Assembly (NCBI GenBank): GCA_016716275.1
Contig: JADJWR010000001.1
Location: 248,001 to 312,000 of the forward strand
DNA from: Burkholderiales bacterium
GTDB lineage: Bacteria; Pseudomonadota; Gammaproteobacteria; Burkholderiales; Burkholderiaceae_F
Direction of reading: 5' to 3'
Length of the DNA stretch: 64,000 nucleotides
Below, in pieces: positions 35,865 through 44,542 of the stretch; within the stretch, counting starts at the first letter, position 1, and the number at the start of each line of letters is the position of its first letter. Made by a program: the position numbers and the translations under genes. The notes under the pieces were generated by a model that had not been told where the DNA came from, did not search any database, and was given only the letters and a program-made list of their open reading frames with translations.

Positions 35865-37079
35865 ATGCAGCCACCGATGTCGACGCTGTCCGTCTCACCC
35901 GCCGGATCGATCGCCGCACGGGCTGCCGTGGTGCTGCTCGTGACGCTGCTCGCGCATGCGTTCGTCCTGCAGCGTGTCGACACGCTGCTTGGCCGGACCG
36001 AGCCGGCGCCGGCCGGTGAAGTCGCGGTGATCAGCGCGCGAGTGCTGCCGCCGCCTGCGCCGCCGCCCGCTGCGCCGGCCAGGCCGTCGCCGCCGCCGGC
36101 GAAGCCGCGACCTGCGCCGGCGGTGAGAAGGCCCGCTGCCCCGGTGGTCGCGCCGACTGCGCCGGCCGCGCCGGCAGCCGTCCAGACCCGGCCCGAGGTC
36201 GAACCGGCGGTCGCCGTCGATGTCGGGCCGGACGCGTTCGGCGCGGAGCCGCCCTTGGGGCAGCAGACGCAGGCGAGCCAGGAGACGGCGGAGACGCCGG
36301 CGGCCGAGCCGCTCGAGAAGGCCGCCACCGCCGGGCAGCCTGAGGAGCCCGGAACGGCCGCGCAAGCGGCGCCGCCGTTCGAGGCCACCGGCGAGGCGCT
36401 GCATGCCGCACTGGCGAGCCTCGCCGGGCCGCAGTCGGCGCTGCCGGCGACGGCCCGCTACGTCTACCGGACCACCAACTCGGAACTGCGCATCGCCAGC
36501 GGCAGCAGTACCGTCGACTGGTCGCTCGCCGCCGACGGGCAGTACCGGCTGCGCCTGGCGACGACGGCGATCGGCGTGACGGTGCTCGAACTGCAGTCGG
36601 AGGGCACGCTGCGCCCGTTCGGGCTGGCGCCCGATCGCTACACCGAGACGCGGATCCGCCGCGGCGCCGTGGCGGCGAACTTCGACTGGGGCGAGCGCCG
36701 TGTCACCTTCAGCGCGCGGCCGCACCACAGGCCGCTGGACGACGGCGTGCAGGACCGAATCTCGTTCCAGTTCCAGCTGATGCTGCTCGGCCAGGCGCAA
36801 CCGGAGCGCTTTCGCGAAGGCCGCCAGACGGTGCTGCGGATGGCCGGCCGCGACGACGTGTTCACCTACCGGTTCCGCTCCGCCGGCGAAGCGGTCACCG
36901 CCACCGGCGTCGGCGAACTGCAGACGGTGAAGATCGAGCGGATCGCGACCGACGCGACCGACGCGCGCATCGAGGTCTGGCTGGCGCCGTCGCTGCGCTG
37001 GCTGCCGGCCCGGCTGCGGTTCACCGATCGTTACGGTCGGGTGACGGAAAGTGTGCTCGAATCGATGCCGACATCATGA
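35865..37079 (+). CDS. DUF3108 protein with TonB-like proline-rich N-terminus
   Basis: A 404-residue membrane-anchored protein. One N-terminal transmembrane segment (RAAVVLLVTLLAHAFVL) is followed by a long Pro/Ala-rich stretch (about 50-115), like the periplasmic part of TonB, then a low-complexity acidic region. The C-terminal ~210 residues are a DUF3108 domain (YRLRLATTAIGVTVLELQSEG, NFDWGERRVTFS, FTYRFRSAGE). ATG at 35865 or 35877 are both possible. Coupled by ATGA overlap to a second DUF3108 gene. Confidence 0.82.
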   Translation: MQPPMSTLSVSPAGSIAARAAVVLLVTLLAHAFVLQRVDTLLGRTEPAPAGEVAVISARVLPPPAPPPAAPARPSPPPAKPRPAPAVRRPAAPVVAPTAPAAPAAVQTRPEVEPAVAVDVGPDAFGAEPPLGQQTQASQETAETPAAEPLEKAATAGQPEEPGTAAQAAPPFEATGEALHAALASLAGPQSALPATARYVYRTTNSELRIASGSSTVDWSLAADGQYRLRLATTAIGVTVLELQSEGTLRPFGLAPDRYTETRIRRGAVAANFDWGERRVTFSARPHHRPLDDGVQDRISFQFQLMLLGQAQPERFREGRQTVLRMAGRDDVFTYRFRSAGEAVTATGVGELQTVKIERIATDATDARIEVWLAPSLRWLPARLRFTDRYGRVTESVLESMPTS

Positions 37080-37798
37080 ACAAGCGATGCCTGGCTGCCA
37101 CCCTGTCGACCGGCCTTGCGGCGGCGATCCCCGCGGCCGCAGCCGCCGAGCTCGCCTGCGGCGAGAACGCGCCGCTGTCGAACTCGGTCCGGCTCGAGTA
37201 CGCCGTCACCGCCTCCCGCTCGGTGCTCTCGCTCGCCGGCGACGGCGTGTTCGAGTTCCGCCGGCAGGGCGATGCCTACGAGATCGAGTCGTCGGTCACC
37301 GCGGTCGGCATCTTCGAGGCGAAGCAGAGCTCGGCCGGCAGCGTGCATGCCGGCGGCCTGGTGCCGCGCCGCTTCGTGCTGCAGTCGAGCCGTCGTCCGC
37401 CGCGCAGCATCGAGTTCGACTGGACCGCGAAGCGCGTGAGCTTCAGCCACACCGGGGGCGTCGAACCGACCCAGCCGCAGATGCAGGACCGGCTGAGCCT
37501 GATGATGCAGCTGGCCTGGCGCCAGCGCGCCGAGCCGCGCGCCTCGACGTTTGCGATGCCGGTGGCCGGACCGCGCCATGTGACCACCTACGTGTTCAAG
37601 GGCCAGGGCAGCGAGGCGGTGACCGTGCCGGCCGGCCGCTTCGATACCGTGAAGTTCGAGCGCCACAAGGAAAGCAGCGACGACGAGTTCGAGGTCTGGC
37701 TGGCGCCGGCCCTTTGCTCGCTGCCGGTGCGGCTGCGCTTCAGCGACGACCGCGGACTGGTGATCGAGCAACGGTTGAGCGCGGTGCGCGCGCTGTAG
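37076..37798 (+). CDS. DUF3108 periplasmic protein
   Basis: A 240-residue exported protein with a signal peptide (MNKRCLAATLSTGLAAAIPAAAA) and a full DUF3108 domain (EYAVTASRSVLSLAGDGVFEFRR, FDWTAKRVSFSHTGG, TYVFKGQGSEAVTVPAGRFDTVKFER, EVWLAPALCSLPVRL). It is a paralogue of the C-terminal domain of the preceding protein. DUF3108 proteins are beta-rich and of unknown function, possibly handling an outer-membrane or polysaccharide component. Confidence 0.85.
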   Translation: MNKRCLAATLSTGLAAAIPAAAAAELACGENAPLSNSVRLEYAVTASRSVLSLAGDGVFEFRRQGDAYEIESSVTAVGIFEAKQSSAGSVHAGGLVPRRFVLQSSRRPPRSIEFDWTAKRVSFSHTGGVEPTQPQMQDRLSLMMQLAWRQRAEPRASTFAMPVAGPRHVTTYVFKGQGSEAVTVPAGRFDTVKFERHKESSDDEFEVWLAPALCSLPVRLRFSDDRGLVIEQRLSAVRAL

Positions 37799-37835
37799 CG
37801 GGCCGACAGCCGGCCGACCGCAAACCCGCGCCGGC

Positions 37836-38651
37836 TCAGACCACCTGCAGGCCGCTGAGCTTGGGCTGCGGCGGCGGATACGACGGCGCCAGCTCGCTCA
37901 GCGTGGCGAGCAGTATCTCGCTGATCATCAGGTTGCGCTGCGTCTTGCTGTCCGATGGCACGACGTACCAGGGCGCATGCGCGGTGCCGGTGCGGCCGAG
38001 CAGTTCCTCGTAGGCGTCCTGGTACTTCTGCCACAGCTTGCGCTCTTCCAGATCCTGCGGGTTGAACTTCCAGTGCTTGTCCGGATCGTCGATCCGTTCC
38101 TGCAGGCGCTTGCGCTGTTCGTCCTTGCTGATGTGCAGGAAGCACTTGACGATCGTCGTGCCGGTTTCCGCCAGCAGCCGCTCGAACTCGACGATATGGG
38201 CCAGCCGCCGCCTGCGTTCCGCCGCGTCGATCCAGCCGTGCACGTACTCGATCAGCACCGCCTCGTAGTGCGAGCGGTTGAAGATGACGATTTCGCCTCG
38301 CCCCGGCACGTCGCGGTGGTGCCGCCACAGAAAGTCGCGGTCCTTCTCCGGTTCGGTCGGCGCCCGGTACGAAACCACGCGCACGCCGAGCGGATCGATG
38401 GCCTGGAACACCGCGCGGATCACGCCGTCCTTGCCACTGGTGTCCATTCCCTGCAGCACCAGCAGCAGCTTGTGCTGGCGCAGCGCGTAGAAGCGGTCCT
38501 GCACGGTGGCGAGTTCCGTCGCCAGCTCGGCGACGCGCCGCTTGTCGGCCGGCTTGTCGCCGACCGAAAACGGCCTGGTGGCCGCATCGAAGCGGGCGAG
38601 GTGGATCTTGCCCGGCCCGTCGATCCGATGTCGCTTCAGTCCGTCGCTCAT
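37836..38651 (-). CDS. ppk2: Polyphosphate kinase 2 (PPK2) family protein
   Basis: A 271-residue polyphosphate:nucleotide phosphotransferase. Walker A is VLQGMDTSGKDGVIRAV, the second motif is APTEPEKDRDFLWRHH, and the Walker B region is EIVIFNRSHYEAVLIEYVHGW. A lid module with KRLQERIDDPDKHWKF follows. It uses polyphosphate to phosphorylate nucleotides. ATG at 38651 gives MSDGLKRHRIDGPG; longer upstream frames run into non-coding sequence. Convergent with the DUF3108 pair. Confidence 0.92.
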   Translation of the reverse strand: MSDGLKRHRIDGPGKIHLARFDAATRPFSVGDKPADKRRVAELATELATVQDRFYALRQHKLLLVLQGMDTSGKDGVIRAVFQAIDPLGVRVVSYRAPTEPEKDRDFLWRHHRDVPGRGEIVIFNRSHYEAVLIEYVHGWIDAAERRRRLAHIVEFERLLAETGTTIVKCFLHISKDEQRKRLQERIDDPDKHWKFNPQDLEERKLWQKYQDAYEELLGRTGTAHAPWYVVPSDSKTQRNLMISEILLATLSELAPSYPPPQPKLSGLQVV

Positions 38652-38940
38652 GAGTCGCCCCGCCTTGGTCTCGCATCGTTGCTCGGTCGTGCCGCGACGA
38701 AGCTTAGTCGCCGCGCTGCTCACTCTCGCAACTGGCCACGCTGGCGCGTCGCCGGTCGGGGATTTCCCGGTGGTGCGACCGCATTCCCGATGAACCGTCG
38801 GGTCTTGCTGCGCTGCGTGGTTGTTCGATTTAGAGGTCTGGCCTACGATCCGCGCGGCAGCACAGCAGAGCATGCTGCTCGTGCCACCAGGGGACCCCCG
38901 CCCGGCCAACCGCGCGGGAATCGATGTTCAAGGAGACGTC
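38652..38940. other. Intergenic region upstream of the formate dehydrogenase operon
   Basis: 289 bases with no credible gene. A small palindrome AGCAG-N6-CTGCT lies at 38864-38879. The fdnG start is preceded by AAGGAGACGTC. I could not identify a convincing sigma-54 or sigma-70 promoter. Confidence 0.5.
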
Positions 38941-41900
38941 ATGAATGCACCCATGAGTCGCCGCCAGTTCTTCCGGATCTGTGCGGCGGGTATGGGCTCG
39001 TCTTCGGCCGTCGGCCTGGGCCTCGCGCCCGGCGCCGCGCTGGCCGAGGTCCGAGCCTACAAGCTGGCCCGGACGACCGAGACCCGCGGCACCTGCCCGT
39101 ACTGCTCGGTCAGCTGCGGCGTGATCATGTATTCGCGCGGCGACAAGGCCAAGAACATCAAGACCCGCATCATCCATATCGAGGGCGACCCCGACCATCC
39201 GGTAAACCGCGGCACGCTGTGCCCGAAGGGCGCGGCGCTGCTCGACATGGTGCACTCGCCGAACCGCCTCCTTCACCCGGAAGTGCGCGAGGCGGGCAGC
39301 AAGGAGTGGAAGCGCATCTCCTGGGACGAGGCGTACGACCGGGTCGCCAAGCTGATGAAGGCCGACCGCGACGCCAACTTCATCGAGAGCAACGACAAGG
39401 GCGTCACCGTCAACCGCTGGAACACGACGGCGCTGCTGGCCTCGAGCGCCGCCAGCAACGAGTCCGGCTACCTGACCGTGAAGATGGCGCGCGCGCTGGG
39501 GATGGTCGCGCTCGATACCCAGGCCCGAATATGACACGCGCCAACGGTGTCCAGTCTGGGCCCGACTTTTGGCAGAGGTGCAATGACGAATCACTGGGTC
39601 GACATCAGGCATGCCGACCTGGTCCTGATCATGGGTGGCAACGCCGCTGAGGCCCATCCCTGCGGCTTCAAGTGGATCACCGAGGCGATCGAGCACCGCA
39701 AGGCGAAGCTGGTCGTCGTCGATCCGCGCTTCACCCGCTCGGCGGCGGTCGCCGACTACTACGCGCCGATCCGCGTCGGCACCGACATCGCCTTCCTCGG
39801 CGGCGTGATCAACTACATGCTGTCGAACAACAAGTTCCATGAGGAATACGTCAGGGCGTATACCAACGCGCCGTTCGTGATCAAGGAAGGGTTCGACTTC
39901 AAGGACGGCCTTTTCTCCGGCTACAACGAGAGCACGCGGCGTTACGATCGCTCGAGCTGGGGCTACGAGATCGGCAAGGACGGCTTCGCGGTGGTCGACG
40001 AGACGCTGCAGGATCCGCGCTGCGTCTTCCAGCTGCTGAAGAAGCACTACAGCCGCTACACGCCGGAGATGGTCGAGAAGGTCTGCGGCACGCCGAAGGA
40101 CCAGTTCCTGAAGGTCGCCGAGATGATCGGCGGCACGTCGACGCCCGACCGGGTGATGACGATCTGCTATGCGCTCGGCTGGACCGAGCACACGGTCGGC
40201 AGCCAGAACATCCGCACGATGGCGATGATCCAGCTGCTGCTGGGCAACATGGGTCGGCCGGGCGGCGGCGTCAACGCGCTGCGCGGGCACGCCAACGTCC
40301 AGGGCATCACCGACATGTGCCTGTACTCCGACGTGCTGCCCGGCTATCTCGGCGCGCCGAGCGATGCCGACACCACCCGCGAGGAGTACCTGGGGCGCCG
40401 GACGCCGAAGGCGCTGCGGCCGAACCAGATGAACTTCCCGCAGAACTTTCCGAAGTGGCACACCAGCCTGATGAAGGCCTGGTACGGCGATGCGGCGACT
40501 GCGGAGAACAACTTCGCCTACGACTGGTTGCCGAAGAAGGACGGTGCCTACGACATCCTCGACATCTTCGAGCGGATGCACCAGGGCAAGGTCAACGGCT
40601 TCATCGTGCAGGGCTTCAACCCGCTGGCCGCGCTGCCGAACAAGAAGAAGGTCGGCGCCGCCATGGCCAAGCTGAAGTACATGGTGGTGATCGATCCGCT
40701 GCGCACCGAGAGCTCGGAGTTCTGGAAGAACTACGGCGAGCTGAACAACGTCAAGCCGGAGGAGATCGCCACCGAGGTGATCCGCCTGCCCTCGTCGTGC
40801 TTCGCCGAGGACCCGGGCTCGTTCACCAGCTCCGGCCGCGTGGTCCAGTGGCACTGGGCCGGCGCCGAGCCCCCGGGCGAGGCCAGGTACGACCGCGAGA
40901 TCATCGGCAACCTCGTCACGCGTCTGCGCGCCGCCTACGCCAAGGACGGCGGCAAGCTGCCCGAGCCGATCCTCAAGCTGACCTGGGCATACAGCACCCC
41001 GACCAACCCGCCGGCCGAGGAGGTGCTGCGCGAGATCAACGGCCGGGCGCTGAAGGACGTCACCGATCCCAAGGACCCGACCAAGGTCCTGGTGCCGGCC
41101 GGCCAGCAGTTGCCGGGCTTCGCCATGCTGCGCGACGACGGCTCGACGGCCTGCGGCAACTGGATCTACAGCGGCGTGTGGTCGCAGGCGGGCAACAACA
41201 GCGCCCGCCGGGACAGCGCCGACCCGGGCGGCATGGGCAACTACCTCTCCTGGGGTTTCGCCTGGCCGGCCAACCGCCGGGTCCTGTACAACCGCGCCAA
41301 CGCCGACCCGAAGACCGGCCAGCCGTGGGACGCCAAGCGCCCCGGCATCCGCTGGACCGGCACCGCCTGGGCGGGAGTCGACGTGCCGGACATCGCGCCG
41401 GCGCTCGGACCTGACAGCGGCGCCGGGCCGTTCATCATGGCGCCCGAAGGCGTGGCGCGGCTGTTCTCGCCGGGGGCGATGGCCGAAGGGCCGTTCCCCG
41501 AGCACTACGAGCCGTTCGAGACGCCGCTCGGCGACAACCCGATGCACCCGGGCAACAAGCTGGCGATCAGCAACCCGGCCGTGCGCGTGTTCAAGGGCGA
41601 CATGGAGTCGTTCGGCAAGCCCGACGAGTTCCCCTACGCCGCCACCACCTACCGCCTGACCGAGCACTTCCACTACTGGACCAAGAACGTCGAGCTGAAC
41701 GCGATCGTGCAGCCGGTGCACTTCGTCGAGATCGGCGAGGAACTGGCCAAGGAGAAGGGCATCGGCAACGGCCAGATGGTGAAGGTGCGCAGCAACCGCG
41801 GCGAGATCAAGGCGGCGGCGCTGGTGACCAAGCGGATCAAGGCGCTCGACTGCGGCGGCAAGAAGGTGCACCACGTCGGCATCCCGATCCACTGGGGCTT

Positions 41901-42015
41901 CGTCGGCGTGGCCAAGAGCGGCTTCCTCGCCAATACGCTGACGCCGTACGTCGGCGACGCCAATTCGCAGACGCCGGAGTACAAGGCGTTCCTGGTCAAC
42001 ATCGAGAAGGCCTGA
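38941..42015 (+). CDS. fdnG: Formate dehydrogenase-N alpha subunit, selenoprotein (UGA = Sec198)
   Basis: Molybdenum/tungsten bis-MGD catalytic subunit, 1024 residues, oxidising formate to CO2 in the periplasm. It starts with a Tat signal (MSRRQFF). An N-terminal [4Fe-4S] site is CPYC-SVSC...LCPKG (about residues 53-98). At 39532-39534 an in-frame UGA follows ALDTQAR-I and precedes HAPTVSSLGPTFGRGAM, exactly where FdnG/FdoG carry selenocysteine, so the gene is one read-through unit, not two frames. The C-terminal molybdopterin-dinucleotide domain includes VRSNRGEIKAAALVT. A SECIS follows the UGA. First gene of fdnGHI. Confidence 0.96.
39535..39570 (+). promoter_or_regulatory. Bacterial SECIS element in fdnG
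   Basis: Directly 3' of the UGA (39532-39534). A minihelix GUCC (39549-39552) pairs with GGGC (39558-39561) and closes the loop AGUCU (39553-39557), which has the GU-containing apex recognised by SelB, in a position similar to that in E. coli fdnG/fdhF. It is also coding (TVSSLGPTFG), as usual in bacteria. Confidence 0.8.
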
Positions 42016-42025
42016 GGAGGACGTC

Positions 42026-42883
42026 ATGCAATCACTCGATGTTCAGAAACGCTCGGCGACGACCACCACTCCGCCTTCGGTTCGCATCGCGGAGGAGCCG
42101 GTCGCCAAGCTGATCGACATCTCCAAGTGCATCGGCTGCAAGGCCTGCCAGGTCGCCTGCATGCACTGGAACGACCTGCGCGACGAAATCACCTACCACC
42201 CGGGTCACAACAACCCGGTCGACCTCACCGATCAGTCGTGGACCGTGATGCGGTTCATGGAGATCGAGGGCAAGGACGGCGCGCTGGAGTGGCTGATCCG
42301 CAAGGACGGCTGCATGCACTGCGAGGACCCCGGCTGCCTGAAGGCCTGTCCGGCGCCAGGCGCGATCGTCAAGTACGCCAACGGCATCGTCGACTTCGTG
42401 TCGGAGAACTGCATCGGCTGCGGCTACTGCATCGCCGGCTGCCCGTTCAACGTGCCGCGCATCTCCAAGAAGGACAACAAGGCGTACAAGTGCTCGCTCT
42501 GTTCGGATCGCATCGCGGTCGGCCAGTCGCCTGCCTGCGTCAAGGGCTGTCCGACCGGCAGCCTGATGTTCGGCGCCAAGGAGGAGATGGTGGCGCGCGG
42601 CGCCAAGCGGGTGAACGACCTGAAGGAGCGGGGACTCGCCCAGGCGGCGCTGTACGACCCGCCGGGCGTCGGCGGCACCCACGTCATGTACGTGCTGCCG
42701 CGCGGCGACCGGCCCGACCTGTACGGCCTGCCGGTCGATCCGAAGATCAGCCCGTGGGTCGCGCTTTGGAAGGGCATCAGCAAGCCGCTGCTTTCGATCG
42801 GCATCGGCCTGGCGGTGCTCGGCGCGTTCTTCCACTACGTCACCAGGGGTCCGAAGGAAGAAGAACCGGGAGGCAAAGCATGA
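42026..42883 (+). CDS. fdnH: Formate dehydrogenase-N beta (iron-sulfur) subunit
   Basis: Electron-transfer subunit of 285 residues with four [4Fe-4S] motifs: CIGCKACQVAC, CMHCEDPGCLKAC, CIGCGYCIAGC and CSLC...CVKGC. A single C-terminal membrane anchor (LLSIGIGLAVLGAFFHYV) fixes it on the periplasmic face. GAGGAGG precedes the ATG at 42026, 10 bases after fdnG. The stop overlaps fdnI (ATGA). Confidence 0.95.
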   Translation: MQSLDVQKRSATTTTPPSVRIAEEPVAKLIDISKCIGCKACQVACMHWNDLRDEITYHPGHNNPVDLTDQSWTVMRFMEIEGKDGALEWLIRKDGCMHCEDPGCLKACPAPGAIVKYANGIVDFVSENCIGCGYCIAGCPFNVPRISKKDNKAYKCSLCSDRIAVGQSPACVKGCPTGSLMFGAKEEMVARGAKRVNDLKERGLAQAALYDPPGVGGTHVMYVLPRGDRPDLYGLPVDPKISPWVALWKGISKPLLSIGIGLAVLGAFFHYVTRGPKEEEPGGKA

Positions 42884-43524
42884 GCAGCACAGTGATCAAG
42901 AGCGGCGAGGTGCCGCGCTACAACGCCAACGAGCGGGTCACGCACTGGATCGTGGCGATCACGTTCCTGCTGCTGGCCGCCTCCGGCCTGGCGTTCTTCC
43001 ATCCGGCGTTCTGGTTCCTCACCAGTCTGCTCGGCGGCGGCGTATGGGCAAGGATCCTCCATCCCTTCATCGGCGTGGTGATGTTCGTCTTCTTCGCGCT
43101 GATGGCAATGCGCTACTGGAAGGAAAACGTGATCCAGCCCTACGACCGCGAGTGGAAGAAGCGGCTGTCCGACGTCATCAACAACCGCGACCACAACCTG
43201 CCCGAGATCGACAAGTACAACATCGGGCAGAAGCAGCTGTTCTGGACCATGATCATCACCATGGTCCTGCTGCTGGTCTCGGGCGTGATGCTGTGGCGGC
43301 CGTACTTCGCCGATGCCTTCTCGATCACGCTGATCCGCGTCGCCGCGGTGGTGCATGCCGCCTCGGCCTTCGTGCTGATCGTCGGCATCGTGGTGCACAT
43401 CTACTCGGCGATCTTCTGGGTCCGCGGCTCGCTGCGGGCGATGACGCGCGGCACGGTGACGCACGCCTGGGCCAAGCATCACCACCCGCTTTGGTACCGG
43501 CGGGTGACCGGCAGCACCAAGTAG
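42880..43524 (+). CDS. fdnI: Formate dehydrogenase-N gamma (cytochrome b556) subunit
   Basis: Membrane diheme cytochrome b of 214 residues that passes electrons to quinone. About four membrane segments; likely heme ligands are His in ERVTHWIVAI, LHPFIGVVMF, and the paired His of VVHAASAFVLIVGIVVHIY. A cytoplasmic loop contains NNRDHNLPEIDKYNIGQK. Followed by an intrinsic terminator. Confidence 0.95.
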   Translation: MSSTVIKSGEVPRYNANERVTHWIVAITFLLLAASGLAFFHPAFWFLTSLLGGGVWARILHPFIGVVMFVFFALMAMRYWKENVIQPYDREWKKRLSDVINNRDHNLPEIDKYNIGQKQLFWTMIITMVLLLVSGVMLWRPYFADAFSITLIRVAAVVHAASAFVLIVGIVVHIYSAIFWVRGSLRAMTRGTVTHAWAKHHHPLWYRRVTGSTK

Positions 43525-43550
43525 GCCGCACCGTTCGGGTAGTCTTGGAC

Positions 43551-43587
43551 GGCGGCGATCGGGTTTCCGATCGCTGCCGTTTCTTTT
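43551..43587 (+). terminator. Intrinsic terminator between fdnI and fdhE
   Basis: GGCGGCGATCGG (43551-43562) pairs with CCGATCGCTGCC (43567-43578) over 12 bp with one G-U pair, loop GTTT, then a T-rich tail TTTCTTTT (43580-43587). It lies within a single gene direction, so it can act as a partial terminator that lowers expression of fdhE-selAB relative to fdnGHI. Confidence 0.82.
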
Positions 43588-43606
43588 GGCCACACGAGGC
43601 ATCACC

Positions 43607-44539
43607 TTGGCAACGCAGATCATCACCGACGGCTCGACCGACCGCGTGCGCGAGGCACCGCGCGTGGTGCTGCCGGCCAACCCGAGGCTGTTCGAGGAGC
43701 GTGCGGCGCGCTTCGCGCAACTGGCGGCCGGTCACCCGATGGGCGCCTACCTCCGCCTGATGGCGCAGGTGGCCAGTGGCCAGCAGGCGGTGCTGGGCAG
43801 CCGGGAGGCCGCGCCGCTGCAGCAGGCCGCGCTGGAGCAGAGCCGCAGCTACGGCATGCCGCCGCTTGCCGCGCAGGGCCACGCCCGCGCGCCGCTGTGG
43901 CGTGACGACCTGCGCGACATCCTTGGCGCCGTGCGCGCCGACGCGGCGCCCGGTGTGCGGCCGGCACTCGACCGGCTGGCGGCGATGGACGATGCGTCGC
44001 TGGAAGCCGTCGCCGACCGCGTGCTGACCGGCACGACGCTCGACGACGACGCAGCCGTGGTGCCCTTCGTCGGCGCCGCGCTGCAGGTCTACTTCACGCG
44101 CCAGGCCGCGTCGCTCGCGGTGGACGACGTCAGCCACTGCGATGTGGCGACGGTCTGCCCGGTCTGCGGCACGCGCCCGGTGGCCAGCGTCATCCGCATC
44201 GGCGGCGCGCAGGCCAGCCTGCGCTACCTGGTCTGCGCGCTTTGCCAGACCGAATGGAACATGGCGCGGGTGCAGTGCTCGTCGTGCGAGACCGACAAGG
44301 GCGTGCACTACCTGAGCCTGGCCGAGAATCCCGATTCGGACCAGGCGGGCCAGGCGGCGGTCAAGGCCGAGGCCTGCGACGAGTGCAAGACCTACCTGAA
44401 GCTCATGAACCAGGAAAAGGACCCGTTCGTCGATCCCTGCGCCGACGACCTGGCCACGCTGGCGCTCGACCTGCTGGTCGACGAGCAGGGACTCGCCCGC
44501 TCGGGGCCGAACCTCTTGTTCCACCCCGGCTCGGGCTAG
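43607..44539 (+). CDS. fdhE: Formate dehydrogenase accessory protein FdhE
   Basis: A 310-residue cytoplasmic zinc/iron-binding chaperone needed for assembly of membrane-bound formate dehydrogenases (redox quality control of FdnG before Tat export). Four CxxC motifs are seen: CPVCGT, CALCQT, CSSCET, CDECKT. TTG at 43607 is chosen because GAGG lies 10 bases upstream and the alternative TTG at 43586 sits in the terminator tail. Three bases before selA. Confidence 0.9.
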   Translation: MATQIITDGSTDRVREAPRVVLPANPRLFEERAARFAQLAAGHPMGAYLRLMAQVASGQQAVLGSREAAPLQQAALEQSRSYGMPPLAAQGHARAPLWRDDLRDILGAVRADAAPGVRPALDRLAAMDDASLEAVADRVLTGTTLDDDAAVVPFVGAALQVYFTRQAASLAVDDVSHCDVATVCPVCGTRPVASVIRIGGAQASLRYLVCALCQTEWNMARVQCSSCETDKGVHYLSLAENPDSDQAGQAAVKAEACDECKTYLKLMNQEKDPFVDPCADDLATLALDLLVDEQGLARSGPNLLFHPGSG

Positions 44540-44542
44540 GCG

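Noticed and set aside
38864..38879. Palindrome AGCAG-N6-CTGCT before fdnG
   Set aside because: Too short and single to call an operator; no similar site elsewhere in the operon.
39532..39534. Premature stop (frame break) in fdnG
   Set aside because: The UGA is at the exact selenocysteine site, has a SECIS, and selABC follow, so it is read as Sec rather than a pseudogene.
38830..42027. Very long open frame (1065 codons) on the minus strand opposite fdnG
   Set aside because: It is the mirror of a highly GC-biased gene, is His/Arg/Ala-rich with no motifs, and fdnG is certain on the other strand.
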